From Nitrospira_D sp019636945 (GTDB lineage Bacteria > Nitrospirota > Nitrospiria > Nitrospirales > Nitrospiraceae): a DNA stretch of 64,000 nucleotides. Numbering within the stretch: position 1 is the first letter of the stretch; each line of letters opens with the position of its first letter. The position numbers and the translations under genes are program-made. This document shows positions 52,842 through 61,854 of the stretch, in pieces. The stretch is from assembly GCF_047338595.1 (NCBI RefSeq), contig NZ_JBLFBO010000010.1, forward strand, positions 1 to 64,000, read 5' to 3'. The notes beneath the pieces are model-generated. The model did no database searches, had not been told where the DNA came from, and saw only the letters and a list, made by a program, of their open reading frames with translations.

Positions 52842-54944
52842 ATGGCAACCGTCACGGAACCAACCAGCGCATCGCACTTCGTCAAACACCCGGACATTCT
52901 CATGTCCGTGGGGGTCGTCGCCATTCTCATGGTGATGCTCCTACCGTTGCCGCGGTTCATCCTCGACTTGTTGCTCAGCTTCGATATCACCCTCTCCGTC
53001 ATCATTCTTTTGGTCGGTCTGCAAGTGCGTCGCCCCATCGAGTTCTCAGTGTTCCCATCGATTCTGTTGATGATTACGTTGTTCAGACTGTCGCTGAATA
53101 TCGCCTCGACACGGCTCATCCTTTTGCATGGCAATGAAGGGGCCGGGGCGGCCGGTGAGGTCATCCGGGCATTCGGCAATTTCATTGTCGGCGGCAATTA
53201 CACCGTCGGTCTCGTGGTCTTTACGATTCTGGTCGTGATCAATTTTGTGGTGGTCACCAAAGGAGCAGGCCGTGTCGCCGAAGTCGCGGCACGCTTCACC
53301 TTGGATGCGATGCCTGGAAAACAGATGAGCATCGACGCGGATCTGAATGCGGGTTTGATCAATGAAGCCGACGCGCGCCGACGAAGACGGGAAATCACCG
53401 AAGAGGCAGACTTCTACGGGTCGATGGACGGAGCGAGTAAGTTTGTTCGAGGTGACGCCATCGCGGCGGTGATCATTACCCTGGTCAATATCGTCGGCGG
53501 CCTCGCCATCGGTGTCTTGCAGCAAGGGATGAGTCCGGGACTCGCGGCACAGACCTATACGGTGCTCACTGTCGGTGAAGGACTGGTCGCGCAGATCCCC
53601 GCCCTCATTGTTTCGACGGCAGCCGGTATTGTCGTGACGCGCGCCGCTTCGGATATGGACTTGGGTGGGGCGATGACAAAGCAACTGCTGATGTCCCCCA
53701 AGCCGGTCGGGATTGCAGCGGGGATTCTTCTCGCTCTCGGCCTAGTCCCTGGCCTGCCGCATCTGGCCTTTCTGGTATTGGGCAGCGCAGTGGCGTGGAT
53801 GGCCTATCACTTGCATCAGGAGGAAATCCGGGAAGCGGCTCCAACTCCAACCCAGACCCCTACGGCTCCAAAGGCTGATGAGGGGCCAACCCGCGTGACT
53901 CCGTTGGATTTGATGGAGGTGCAAGTGGGCTATGGGTTGATCGGTCTGGTGGAAGGAACACAAGGCACCGCGTTGCTCGACCGAATTAAAGCTCTCCGGC
54001 GGCAGTTTGCAGAAACGATGGGATTCGTCGTGCCGCCCATTCACATTCGTGACAATTTACAGCTGAGACCGAATGAGTACGCCATCATGTTGAAGGGCGT
54101 GGAGGTCGCCAAAGCGGATGTGTTGCCTGGGCACCTGTTGGCGATCGATCCAGGGACAGGGCAGAAGGGCGTGGTCCAGGGCATCGCAACGAAGGAGCCT
54201 GCATTCGGACTGCCGGCGCTCTGGATTCCGGAAGATGGGAGAGAACAGGCTCAGATTGCCGGTTATACCGTTGTGGATGCGAGTTCTGCCATCGCCACCC
54301 ATCTTTCAGAGCTCGTGAAGCGGTATGGTCATGAATTGTTGGGGCGTCAGGAGGTTCAGGCACTTCTGGATGAGGTTGGCAAATCTCATCCCAAGCTGGT
54401 GGAAGAGCTGATTCCGACGATGGTTCCGTTGGGGACGGTGGTTCGGGTACTCGGCAATCTGCTCAAAGAGGGCATTCCGATCAGAGACTTGCGCTCCATT
54501 CTGGAAGCTATTTCCGATCAAGCCTCGAACAGTAAAGATCCTGAACTGTTGACGGAATATGCCCGGCAGGCCTTGGCGAGGACGATCACCAAACAGTATC
54601 AAGCATCGGACGGCAGCCTCCAGGTGATTACGTTGGATCCCCGGCTGGATCGGTCGCTGGCCGATCAAGTTGCGGCACTCCCGCCGGGCGCTGCCTTACA
54701 GCTTGATCCGACTGTGTTGCACAAGCTTCTGACGGGAATTAAACAGGCGGCTGAACGGGTTGCGGCTCGTGGGCAACAACCGATCGTCATTTGTTCACAG
54801 GCCGTTCGCCGGCATCTTCGTCGCCACAGCGATCGCATCCTTCATTCGGTGCCGGTGATGGGGTTTAACGAGGTTGATTCATTTGTTCGCCTCCAGTCGC
54901 TTGATACGGTGCGAGTCGACTTCGAATTGGCACAGTCATCCTAG
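52842..54944 (+). CDS. flhA: Flagellar export gate protein FlhA
   Basis: A 700-residue nonameric gate. The N-terminal half is about eight membrane helices, including the FHIPEP-type region VTKGAGRVAEVAARFTLDAMPGKQMSIDADLNAG. The C-terminal half is the cytoplasmic docking platform. All landmarks and the length are normal. Confidence 0.96.
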   Translation: MATVTEPTSASHFVKHPDILMSVGVVAILMVMLLPLPRFILDLLLSFDITLSVIILLVGLQVRRPIEFSVFPSILLMITLFRLSLNIASTRLILLHGNEGAGAAGEVIRAFGNFIVGGNYTVGLVVFTILVVINFVVVTKGAGRVAEVAARFTLDAMPGKQMSIDADLNAGLINEADARRRRREITEEADFYGSMDGASKFVRGDAIAAVIITLVNIVGGLAIGVLQQGMSPGLAAQTYTVLTVGEGLVAQIPALIVSTAAGIVVTRAASDMDLGGAMTKQLLMSPKPVGIAAGILLALGLVPGLPHLAFLVLGSAVAWMAYHLHQEEIREAAPTPTQTPTAPKADEGPTRVTPLDLMEVQVGYGLIGLVEGTQGTALLDRIKALRRQFAETMGFVVPPIHIRDNLQLRPNEYAIMLKGVEVAKADVLPGHLLAIDPGTGQKGVVQGIATKEPAFGLPALWIPEDGREQAQIAGYTVVDASSAIATHLSELVKRYGHELLGRQEVQALLDEVGKSHPKLVEELIPTMVPLGTVVRVLGNLLKEGIPIRDLRSILEAISDQASNSKDPELLTEYARQALARTITKQYQASDGSLQVITLDPRLDRSLADQVAALPPGAALQLDPTVLHKLLTGIKQAAERVAARGQQPIVICSQAVRRHLRRHSDRILHSVPVMGFNEVDSFVRLQSLDTVRVDFELAQSS

Positions 54945-54952
54945 GATAGCCC

Positions 54953-56299
54953 ATGAAGGTGAAGACATTTCACGCGCTCACCATGCAGGATGCTCTCCGA
55001 GCCATCAAGGAGGAGTTGGGGCCGGATGCCATTATCCTGTCATCCAAAGAGGTGCGTGAAGGCGGGCGACTACTACGAGTCTTCAATCACACCGTGTTGG
55101 AAGTGATGGCGGCAGCCGAGTACGAGCGTCCACAGGTCGTCCGGGAGAGCACACCGGTTCAAGAATCTGTGCCTCCGGTACGAACGTCAGGGGGCGGCCC
55201 TTCGGCTCTTCATCCGGTGAACACCTTCCAACAGACCTTGCGAGGGATGTTGGAACCTACCAATGAAAGGAAACCACGAAAGCAGAGTCAGCAGGAGCCG
55301 TCGAGCAAGTCTGCCACATCGACTAAGACGCCGAATCGACGCCGCCAGGTACGGGCGGTGTACGACGAACTGAGTCAGTTGTTGCGCGAGCTTTCGCCGG
55401 ACGCATGCACGCCACGGGCCGGTCAATCGTCGTCGGTTCTTTCAACCCTCCGTCAATCATTGTGCGATCAGGGGATGCATCCGTCCACGACCGAGTTGCT
55501 ACTCGGTGAGGTACTGAAAACCGATCGACTGGCGCATGTTTCGGACGAACAGATGATGAGACGCGCACTCTATCAGGAAGTTGTCCGGCGTGTACGGGTC
55601 ACCGGTCCGTTGGATCATGGCCAGGCACGTCCTGCGATTGAACTGTTCATCGGTCCGAGTGGAGCGGGGAAGACGTCGGCGGTTGCCAAGCTTGCCGCGT
55701 TTTATCGCCTGGAGCAGCAGAAGTCGGTCGCCTTGATTACGTTTGACAGCTATCGGGAGACCGCCGTGGAGCAGCTCCGACGGTACGCCAAGATCATAGG
55801 AGTCCCCTTTGCCTGTGCGCTATCGGCTCGGCAGGTGCAGGCCGGGCTGCGTCGCCATGCGAAGGTGGACCTTGTGCTGATGGATATGCCGGGGATTGCC
55901 CCGGCGGACCTGGCCTTGGCGCAGGATCTTTGTCGTTTGTTGAAGCACGATGCTATTACGACGCATCTGGTCTTGCCGGCCGCCATCAGAGCACAAGAAG
56001 CCTGTCGAATGACCGGTTGCGTGAGGGCACTTCCGGATCTCCGTTTGTTCTTTACCAAACTCGACGAAACGGACTCTTCTGGAACGATCTTTGAAGTAGG
56101 ACATGCGACCGGGCTTCCACTGTCGTACTGGAGTATTGGACGGCGAGTCCCTGGGGATATTGAGGTCGCGTCTCCGGAGGTTCTCGCTGGCAGGCTCACG
56201 GCTGGTAGCACGGAGAGAGCGCATGATCATGTCGGACAGTCGGATCGATCAGCGGGAGCGAAGGTTGCGTTGGCGGCAACGGGAACTTATCACCGATAA
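54953..56299 (+). CDS. flhF: Flagellar placement GTPase FlhF
   Basis: A 448-residue SRP-type GTPase that marks where the flagellum is built. The N-terminus MKVKTFHALTMQDALRAIKEELGPDAIILSSKEV is the B domain start, and the linker (about 60-130) is low complexity. The G domain has GPSGAGKTSAVAKLA (G1), DSYRETAVEQLRRYAKIIGVP (G2/IBD) and FTKLDET (G4). The G3 motif, usually DTAGR, reads DMPGI here. Start nine bases after the flhA stop. Confidence 0.9.
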   Translation: MKVKTFHALTMQDALRAIKEELGPDAIILSSKEVREGGRLLRVFNHTVLEVMAAAEYERPQVVRESTPVQESVPPVRTSGGGPSALHPVNTFQQTLRGMLEPTNERKPRKQSQQEPSSKSATSTKTPNRRRQVRAVYDELSQLLRELSPDACTPRAGQSSSVLSTLRQSLCDQGMHPSTTELLLGEVLKTDRLAHVSDEQMMRRALYQEVVRRVRVTGPLDHGQARPAIELFIGPSGAGKTSAVAKLAAFYRLEQQKSVALITFDSYRETAVEQLRRYAKIIGVPFACALSARQVQAGLRRHAKVDLVLMDMPGIAPADLALAQDLCRLLKHDAITTHLVLPAAIRAQEACRMTGCVRALPDLRLFFTKLDETDSSGTIFEVGHATGLPLSYWSIGRRVPGDIEVASPEVLAGRLTAGSTERAHDHVGQSDRSAGAKVALAATGTYHR

Positions 56300-56318
56300 C
56301 GTGGTTGGAGGTCACACT

Positions 56319-57188
56319 ATGCAGCTCAGATCCAAATCGTCAGCCTCGGTGTCGGAACCTGTCAGATGGGAAGGTGAGTCGTTTCCCCAAGTGATTGCCG
56401 TCTCAAGCGGAAAAGGTGGTGTGGGGAAAACCAATGTGGTGGCCAATGTGGGCATGGCTCTGACCAAACTTGGGAAACGAGTCCTGATCCTGGATGCCGA
56501 TCTCGGCCTGGGCAATCTCGATGTGCTGCTTGGCCTTGTCCCACGGCTCACGATTGAAGATGTGCTCGCCGGGACCCATACATTCGAGGAAATCGTATTG
56601 AAAGGCCCGGCAGGTATCCATGTACTACCGGCAAGTTCCGGGGTCCCGCAGCTGACAAGTTTGACGGAGTCCCAACAGCTCATCATCCAAGAGCAGTTAG
56701 CACAGTTTTCCGGTGGGATGGATGTGCTGTTGATCGATACCGGTGCAGGTATTTCCCCAAGCGTGACATTTTTTGCCTCCTCGGCTGATGAAACCGTGGT
56801 CGTGGTGTCTCCAGAACCCACATCGCTCACGGATGCCTATGCCTTGATCAAGGTCTTGGCGCGCCAATATCGTGAACGTCGCTTCAAAATACTCGTGAAC
56901 CAAGCAAAGAGTCCTCGAGAAGCATCCGAGGTATTCGGGAAACTCGATGTCGCGGCGGATCGCTTTTTGCATGTCGCTCTCGAATTGATCGGAGCCATTC
57001 CGTATGACGACTATGTGCCGATGGCTGTCATGCAGCAGAAGGCAGTCCTGGAATTATTCCCTGAGGCACCGGCGTCCGAAGCATTTAAAAAGTTAGCCAG
57101 GCAGATCGTGCAATGGCCGAAACCCGCACTTCCCAAAAGCTCGATGCAGTTGGTGTGGCAGCGGTCGGCGACGCACGTCGGCAACTAG
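56319..57188 (+). CDS. flhG: MinD-like ATPase FlhG (FleN)
   Basis: A 289-residue ATPase that limits flagellar number with FlhF. The deviant Walker A is SSGKGGVGKTNVVANVG. DADLGLGNLDVLLGLVP and VLLIDTGAGISPSVTFFASSADETVVV follow, and the C-terminal helix could bind the membrane. The ATG at 56319 has GGAGG seven bases upstream. An in-frame ATG at 56223 (also with GGAGA) overlaps flhF by 77 bases and would add IDQRERRLRWRQREL, similar to the DQAxxLR FlhF-activating motif. Start undecided. Confidence 0.88.
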   Translation: MQLRSKSSASVSEPVRWEGESFPQVIAVSSGKGGVGKTNVVANVGMALTKLGKRVLILDADLGLGNLDVLLGLVPRLTIEDVLAGTHTFEEIVLKGPAGIHVLPASSGVPQLTSLTESQQLIIQEQLAQFSGGMDVLLIDTGAGISPSVTFFASSADETVVVVSPEPTSLTDAYALIKVLARQYRERRFKILVNQAKSPREASEVFGKLDVAADRFLHVALELIGAIPYDDYVPMAVMQQKAVLELFPEAPASEAFKKLARQIVQWPKPALPKSSMQLVWQRSATHVGN

Positions 57189-57207
57189 CAAAAGGTTAGC
57201 AACTATT

Positions 57208-57957
57208 ATGAGTAAGGCGGCATTACCACACGAGCGGAAAGCGTTCTCAGCAGAAGGGGCGCGACGTGAGCAACTGATCAAAGAGTTCGCCCATGTCATT
57301 CGCGCCATGGCCCATCGGTTGGCGTTCCGGCTGCCGGCCTATCTGGATGCGGAAGATCTGATTTCGGTCGGCACCATCGGATTGATGGATGCGATGACCA
57401 AGTATGATCCCACAAGGGAAGCCAAGTTCAAGACCTATGCAGAGTTCCGTATTCGAGGGGCCATGCTCGATGAGATCCGCGCGATGGATTGGATTCCCCG
57501 ATCGGTTCATGAGCGAATTTCCTTGCTCCAAAAAACCCACACCCTCCTCATGAGCCGCCTCGGTCGCCCGCCGCATGATGAGGAGGTGGCAACCGAGTTG
57601 AAGATGTCGCTGGAAGAGCTGGATGAGTTCATCACACGTGCCAGAGGGGCGGTCATGATCAGTGTGGACGATCTGAGCCTCCACGAGCCGGATGGGCACA
57701 AAGTGGTGAAGATGTTGGCCGACACCCATACTCCTGATCCGCTCTCCTCATTGGTGAATGAACGCGAACGTGAATCCATTGCCGGAGCGATTCAGATGTT
57801 GCCGGAAAAGGAACGGCTTGTCCTCACGCTGTATTACTATGAAGAACTCACCATGAAAGAAATCGGAGAACTCCTCAAAGTGACAGAATCGCGCGTCTGC
57901 CAAATTCACACGAAAGCCATCATCCGACTCAAGGCCACCCTCGAAGCGATCACCTAA
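57208..57957 (+). CDS. fliA: Flagellar sigma factor FliA (sigma28)
   Basis: A 249-residue sigma factor for late flagellar promoters. Region 2: YLDAEDLISVGTIGLMDAMTKYDPTREAKFKTYAEFRIRGAMLDEIRAMDWIPRS. Region 4 HTH: LTMKEIGELLKVTESRVCQIHTKAIIRLK. Its TAA stop is formed by the first bases of the dispersed repeat. FlgM, its expected inhibitor, is at the end of the window. Confidence 0.95.
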   Translation: MSKAALPHERKAFSAEGARREQLIKEFAHVIRAMAHRLAFRLPAYLDAEDLISVGTIGLMDAMTKYDPTREAKFKTYAEFRIRGAMLDEIRAMDWIPRSVHERISLLQKTHTLLMSRLGRPPHDEEVATELKMSLEELDEFITRARGAVMISVDDLSLHEPDGHKVVKMLADTHTPDPLSSLVNERERESIAGAIQMLPEKERLVLTLYYYEELTMKEIGELLKVTESRVCQIHTKAIIRLKATLEAIT

Positions 57958-58175
57958 CAGGCTGTTGAGAAAGGCCATCAGCAGCGTTCTCACGTCGTTC
58001 GCCTCGCAACGTTGGCGAAGCGGGTTCAGAAGCTCAACGTACGGGCCGGAGTGCGATTCGCTCCTGCGCTTGCTGCGGCCTTGCTGGACAGCCTGCGAGG
58101 CATCTAGATTCGGTCAGTCACCGTGGGGAGCGATCAGTTTGAGAAAGGACGTAGGGGTTCTCAATGCACTGCTAG
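57954..58175. repeat. Dispersed repeat, copy 2, with inverted ends
   Basis: 222 bases with left end CTAACAGGCTGTTGAGAAAG and right end GGTTCTCAATGCACTGCTAG. The core matches copy 1 at 6772-6957. An extra segment within it forms a small hairpin (TTCGCC, ten-base loop, GGCGAA). The left end supplies the TAA stop codon of fliA. No transposase inside. Confidence 0.85.
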
Positions 58176-58618
58176 GAGTCGTGAGCGGCCGTTGCAGGAG
58201 CAAGGCGCGAGCGAGATATGCGACGGCATCGTTGTCCCTCTGTCATGCGCTTCATCCAATATCTGTGATCGCTGCGTTCTTGTGGACCAGATGGGCACCA
58301 GGGTCTGTCTGTCGGCCTTGAAGACTCCGGCTACCCCCACACCTGCTTGCCCGTCATCATGCATAGCATGAACATGTCTTTCCTGGCTGTGCGGGCCGTC
58401 GTGTCTGATCGGCCATGGGAAGAGGAGGGGCTGCGATGAGCATGAAAGAGGTCGGGTGCTGTTCCAGGAAAAATATGCCGCTAGCTGGGTAGAATATGTC
58501 CTGACCGTACCGCGGCTTGCTCCAGTAGCCTGTCGTTCTTCATCTCAAATCGTGATTATTCTGCTCTATTTCTCTGATTTTGAATTGTGACCCTATGAAA
58601 TCAGCAGGGCCAGGAGTG
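58176..58618. other. 443-base stretch without a recognisable gene
   Basis: Short open frames on both strands lack ribosome sites and family resemblance. Nothing beyond the flanking repeat and the flgF promoter is supported. Confidence 0.5.
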
Positions 58619-58634
58619 TGGCACAAGGGTTGCT
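58619..58634 (+). promoter_or_regulatory. Predicted sigma54 promoter of the flgF operon
   Basis: TGGCACAAGGGTTGCT is a full match to TGGCAC-N5-TTGCW, with GG (58620-58621) and GC (58632-58633) ten bases apart. Start would be near 58645, 24 bases before the flgF ATG, with AAGGAG in the leader. Confidence 0.8.
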
Positions 58635-58668
58635 GTCTTTGTGTCGGGACCGATAAGGAGTTGCTCAC

Positions 58669-59439
58669 ATGAACCGTGGTATCTATCCCATCCTCTCCGG
58701 TGCGTTGGCTCATGAGCGGCGGATGCAAGTCTTCGCCAATAATATGGCCAATGTGAATACGGCAGGTTTCAAGCAGGACGAGCAGGCCTTCAAAGCCATT
58801 TTCCCCAGGTATCAGGCGGTCATTCCTGCGATCGGTCAGAGTGCGGGATTGGCCCAGCAGATTGTGGCCAGGCCATTTGGGGCGACCGAACGTGCATTCG
58901 TTGCGCCGCATACGATGAAGACAACGTTCGAAGCGGGTCGTATCAGGCTCACCGGCAATCCGCTGGATCTCGCGATTCAGGGAAGAGGGTTTTTGGAAGT
59001 GGAGACCCCTCAAGGGGTTCGATACACCAGGAACGGCATGTTGTCACTGGACAACCAGCGCAGGCTGGTGAATAGCCTCGGCTATCCCGTGATGGGCACC
59101 AAAGGGGAAATCAAGATTCCTGCCGGGAAGTTGGAAATCACTCCTCAAGGCGATATCAAAGTGGATGATAAATCGGTCGGAACAATCAAGGTCATGGATT
59201 TTCCCGAGGAGGAGATGCCGGTCAAGTCTGCTGAAGGGTTGTTCGCATCCGATAAAGGCAAACCGGTCAAGAATCCGCAGCTTCTGGCCGGGCACATCGA
59301 GGAATCGAACGTCAATTCAATCGGTGAAATGGTGAAGATGATTGAGGGGATGCGGAGTTACGAGTCGGCACAAAAACTCATTCAAACGCTGGATCGCATG
59401 GCTGAAGTCGCGATTCAAGACATTGGGCGAGTGGTGTAG
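58669..59439 (+). CDS. flgF: Flagellar proximal rod protein FlgF
   Basis: A 256-residue rod subunit. MNRGIYPILSGALAHERRMQVFANNMANVNTAGFKQDE at the N-terminus and SNVNSIGEMVKMIEGMRSYESAQKLIQTLDRMAEV at the C-terminus are the axial ends. It could equally be called FlgG1; order (before flgG) supports FlgF. Confidence 0.9.
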   Translation: MNRGIYPILSGALAHERRMQVFANNMANVNTAGFKQDEQAFKAIFPRYQAVIPAIGQSAGLAQQIVARPFGATERAFVAPHTMKTTFEAGRIRLTGNPLDLAIQGRGFLEVETPQGVRYTRNGMLSLDNQRRLVNSLGYPVMGTKGEIKIPAGKLEITPQGDIKVDDKSVGTIKVMDFPEEEMPVKSAEGLFASDKGKPVKNPQLLAGHIEESNVNSIGEMVKMIEGMRSYESAQKLIQTLDRMAEVAIQDIGRVV

Positions 59440-59442
59440 TAC

Positions 59443-59504
59443 CGTGAAACGTATCTCGTGAAGCGTGAAGCGTCCAAAGTCTGAACGAGATCCGCTTCAC
59501 GAAC
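59443..59504. repeat. Palindromic intergenic repeat (CGTGAAGCG family), copy 3
   Basis: CGTGAAACGTATCTCGTGAA on the left and GAACGAGATCCGCTTCACGA on the right pair over much of their length. It fills the gap between flgF and flgG. Same family as 43063 and 50867. Confidence 0.75.
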
Positions 59505-59527
59505 GACGGGAGACGAGGAGGGGTTAG

Positions 59528-60319
59528 ATGATTAGAGCCATGTGGACAGCAGCAACGGGGATGACGGCACAACAGATCAATGTCGATACCATTGCACACA
59601 ACCTTGCCAACGTGAACACGAATTCCTTTAAGCGAAGCCGAGCGGAGTTTGCGGACCTGGTCTATCAAATCCAGCGACTCCCTGGCACAAACGCATCGAA
59701 TGTCGGCGTATTTCCTGTTGGGATTCAGGTCGGGACCGGAGTTCGGCCGACGACTGTCGCCAAAGAATGGCTGCAAGGGAATATGCGTCAAACGAACAAT
59801 GAGACGGACCTGGCGATCGACGGGAACGGATTTTTTCAAGTGTCCCGCCCGGATGGCACCATCATGTACACCAGGAACGGCTCATTCAAACGAGACAACG
59901 TCGGGAATCTCGTCACCGGAGACGGCGATCTTCTGAATCCGGTCATCACCATTCCATCCGGCGCGCTCAAAGTGGATATCGGTCAAGATGGTACCGTGTC
60001 CGTGTTGCTTCCCGGTGTGACTCAAGCCTCACAGGTTGGTCAGATTCAGTTGACCAGGTTCGACAATCCCTCGGGTTTGGTGGCGATGGGAAACAACCTG
60101 TTCATCGATAGTTTTGCATCGGGCCCTCCCACACAAGGCACCGGCGGTTTCACTACCGGGTTCGGCACGATTCAACAAGGATTCCTGGAGAGCTCGAACG
60201 TCAACCTCGCTGAGGAGATGGTCAATATGATCATTGCCCAGCGGAGTTATGAGATCAATTCAAAGACGATTCAGGCTTCGGATGAGATGATGGCCATTGC
60301 CAATAATCTTCGCCGGTAA
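59528..60319 (+). CDS. flgG: Flagellar distal rod protein FlgG
   Basis: A 263-residue rod subunit. MIRAMWTAATGMTAQQINVDTIAHNLANVNTNSFKRSRAEF and ESSNVNLAEEMVNMIIAQRSYEINSKTIQASDEMMAIAN are diagnostic. GACGAGGAGGGG precedes the ATG. Start of the flgG-A-H-I-J run. Confidence 0.95.
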   Translation: MIRAMWTAATGMTAQQINVDTIAHNLANVNTNSFKRSRAEFADLVYQIQRLPGTNASNVGVFPVGIQVGTGVRPTTVAKEWLQGNMRQTNNETDLAIDGNGFFQVSRPDGTIMYTRNGSFKRDNVGNLVTGDGDLLNPVITIPSGALKVDIGQDGTVSVLLPGVTQASQVGQIQLTRFDNPSGLVAMGNNLFIDSFASGPPTQGTGGFTTGFGTIQQGFLESSNVNLAEEMVNMIIAQRSYEINSKTIQASDEMMAIANNLRR

Positions 60320-60327
60320 GGGGTAGG

Positions 60328-61128
60328 ATGATGAGGATCGGGATCGTGCTCATGTCGCTCTGGGTGGGGTGGGTTAGCGGGACTTCTGTGGTCTTAGCCG
60401 GGACCAGAGTCGACACCCGCACCGTCACACTGGTGAAGGCGGGACACGAGATACGATCTGTGGAGAAGGAGCGTGAGAAACCTGCCATGCAGGAGCTCAA
60501 TGCCGAACTGCTGCAGGGAGCGATTCATCGATATCTGGAGCAGGCCTGGTCTCAAAAAGTAAAGATGATCACCGTAGCAGTGCTGGATCCGGTAGAGCCG
60601 ATTTCTGTGCCGTCCGGAATCATCGAGTTTCAAGTATTATCAGCTGGTTCGGACGACGGCCTTGGGAGACGGATCTTCCCGGTTTCGGTTGCAGTGAGCG
60701 GAAAAGCGTGGAAAACAATTCAGGTGCTGGCGGATGTGTCGGCGACGATCGAGGCCATCGTTCCCACACGGTTGTTGAGGACGGAGGAGGTGATCGATGG
60801 TGTAGACCTCAAGACCATGCGTGTTCGAATTCACCAGTGGAATCATCCGTTCGTGACTGATCGCGATGAGGTGATCGGCAAAAGCGCCGCACGACCACTT
60901 CCGCCTGATACGCCATTGCGTCCGACATTTGTGAAGTTTCCGCTCATCGTGAAGAAAGGTGACCGAGTCATGATTGAGGCGCGTCGAGGAGGTCTGTCGA
61001 TTCAGACCTACGGCATCACCAAATCAAGCGGCCAAGTCGGACAGACCATTATGGTGGCGAATCTTGATTCGGGCCGAGAGTTGAGAGCGAAGGTTGTGGC
61101 ACCTAGTTTGGTACAGGTTGATTTCTAG
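60328..61128 (+). CDS. flgA: Flagellar P-ring chaperone FlgA
   Basis: A 266-residue periplasmic protein. The signal peptide (GIVLMSLWVGWVSGTSVVLA) and the C-terminal SAF-type domain (KKGDRVMIEARRGGLSIQTYGITKSSGQVGQTI and NLDSGRELRAKVVAPSLVQV) are typical. It guides FlgI assembly. Confidence 0.9.
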   Translation: MMRIGIVLMSLWVGWVSGTSVVLAGTRVDTRTVTLVKAGHEIRSVEKEREKPAMQELNAELLQGAIHRYLEQAWSQKVKMITVAVLDPVEPISVPSGIIEFQVLSAGSDDGLGRRIFPVSVAVSGKAWKTIQVLADVSATIEAIVPTRLLRTEEVIDGVDLKTMRVRIHQWNHPFVTDRDEVIGKSAARPLPPDTPLRPTFVKFPLIVKKGDRVMIEARRGGLSIQTYGITKSSGQVGQTIMVANLDSGRELRAKVVAPSLVQVDF

Positions 61129-61134
61129 GAGCGT

Positions 61135-61854
61135 ATGGTGAGTTCTATGATATCTGGTCATCGAATTCAGCCCAACGTTGCCATTGCGGGACTCGGGATC
61201 ATGACCGTGATGTTCTTGCACGGATGTTCAAGTCCGCCAAGCCCGTCAAGCAAAGTGACTCTGCCGCTGATCCCTCCTCCGAAGACGCTGGGCTCGCTCT
61301 GGCAGGAAGAAAACGGACGTGCGTATCTCTATGAAGACATGCGTGCCATGCGGATCGGGGATATTCTGACCGTGAAGGTCTCCGAAGTTCATAAAGGATC
61401 AAAGTCCGCCGATACGGCGGTTCAACGAGATTCGACGATTAAGAACGGGATGGTCGGGAGCGGGATGGGGTATATCGGGCTTCCAGGGATCCGATTCAGC
61501 GATGAAACCAAGCGTGGATTCGGAATCAATGCGAGCGCCAACAACAAGTTCGACGGGAAAGGTTCTACGAATCGTGAAGGCACATTGACAGGGACCATCT
61601 CGGCGATCGTCACGGAGGTGCTTTCCAATGGGGATCTTCGGATCGAGGGGCGGCGTGAAGTCACCGTCAACAGTGAAAAGCAGCTGATGACTATCGGCGG
61701 GATCGTCCGTCGTGTGGACGTGGATACCAAGAATACCGTGGCGTCGAGTGCCATCGCAGATGCCAAAATCGAATACTCTGGTCTTGGTGTATTGGATGAT
61801 GTTCAACGTCCGGGGTGGTTTGTTCGAATTCTTGACTGGGTGTATCCGTTCTGA
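61135..61854 (+). CDS. flgH: Flagellar L-ring lipoprotein FlgH
   Basis: A 239-residue outer-membrane ring subunit. The signal ends VMFLHGCSSPP, a lipobox. YEDMRAMRIGDILTVKVSE, NKFDGKGSTNREGTLTGTISAIVTEVLSNGDLRIEG and the end YSGLGVLDDVQRPGWFVRILDWVYPF are family motifs. Its stop overlaps the next ATG as TGATG. Confidence 0.95.
   Translation: MVSSMISGHRIQPNVAIAGLGIMTVMFLHGCSSPPSPSSKVTLPLIPPPKTLGSLWQEENGRAYLYEDMRAMRIGDILTVKVSEVHKGSKSADTAVQRDSTIKNGMVGSGMGYIGLPGIRFSDETKRGFGINASANNKFDGKGSTNREGTLTGTISAIVTEVLSNGDLRIEGRREVTVNSEKQLMTIGGIVRRVDVDTKNTVASSAIADAKIEYSGLGVLDDVQRPGWFVRILDWVYPF

Noticed and set aside
58649..58656. ACCGATAA upstream of flgF looked like a sigma28 -10 box.
   Set aside because: The -35 position 11 bases upstream reads TTGCTGTC, unlike TAAAGTTT, and a near-perfect sigma54 site overlaps it.
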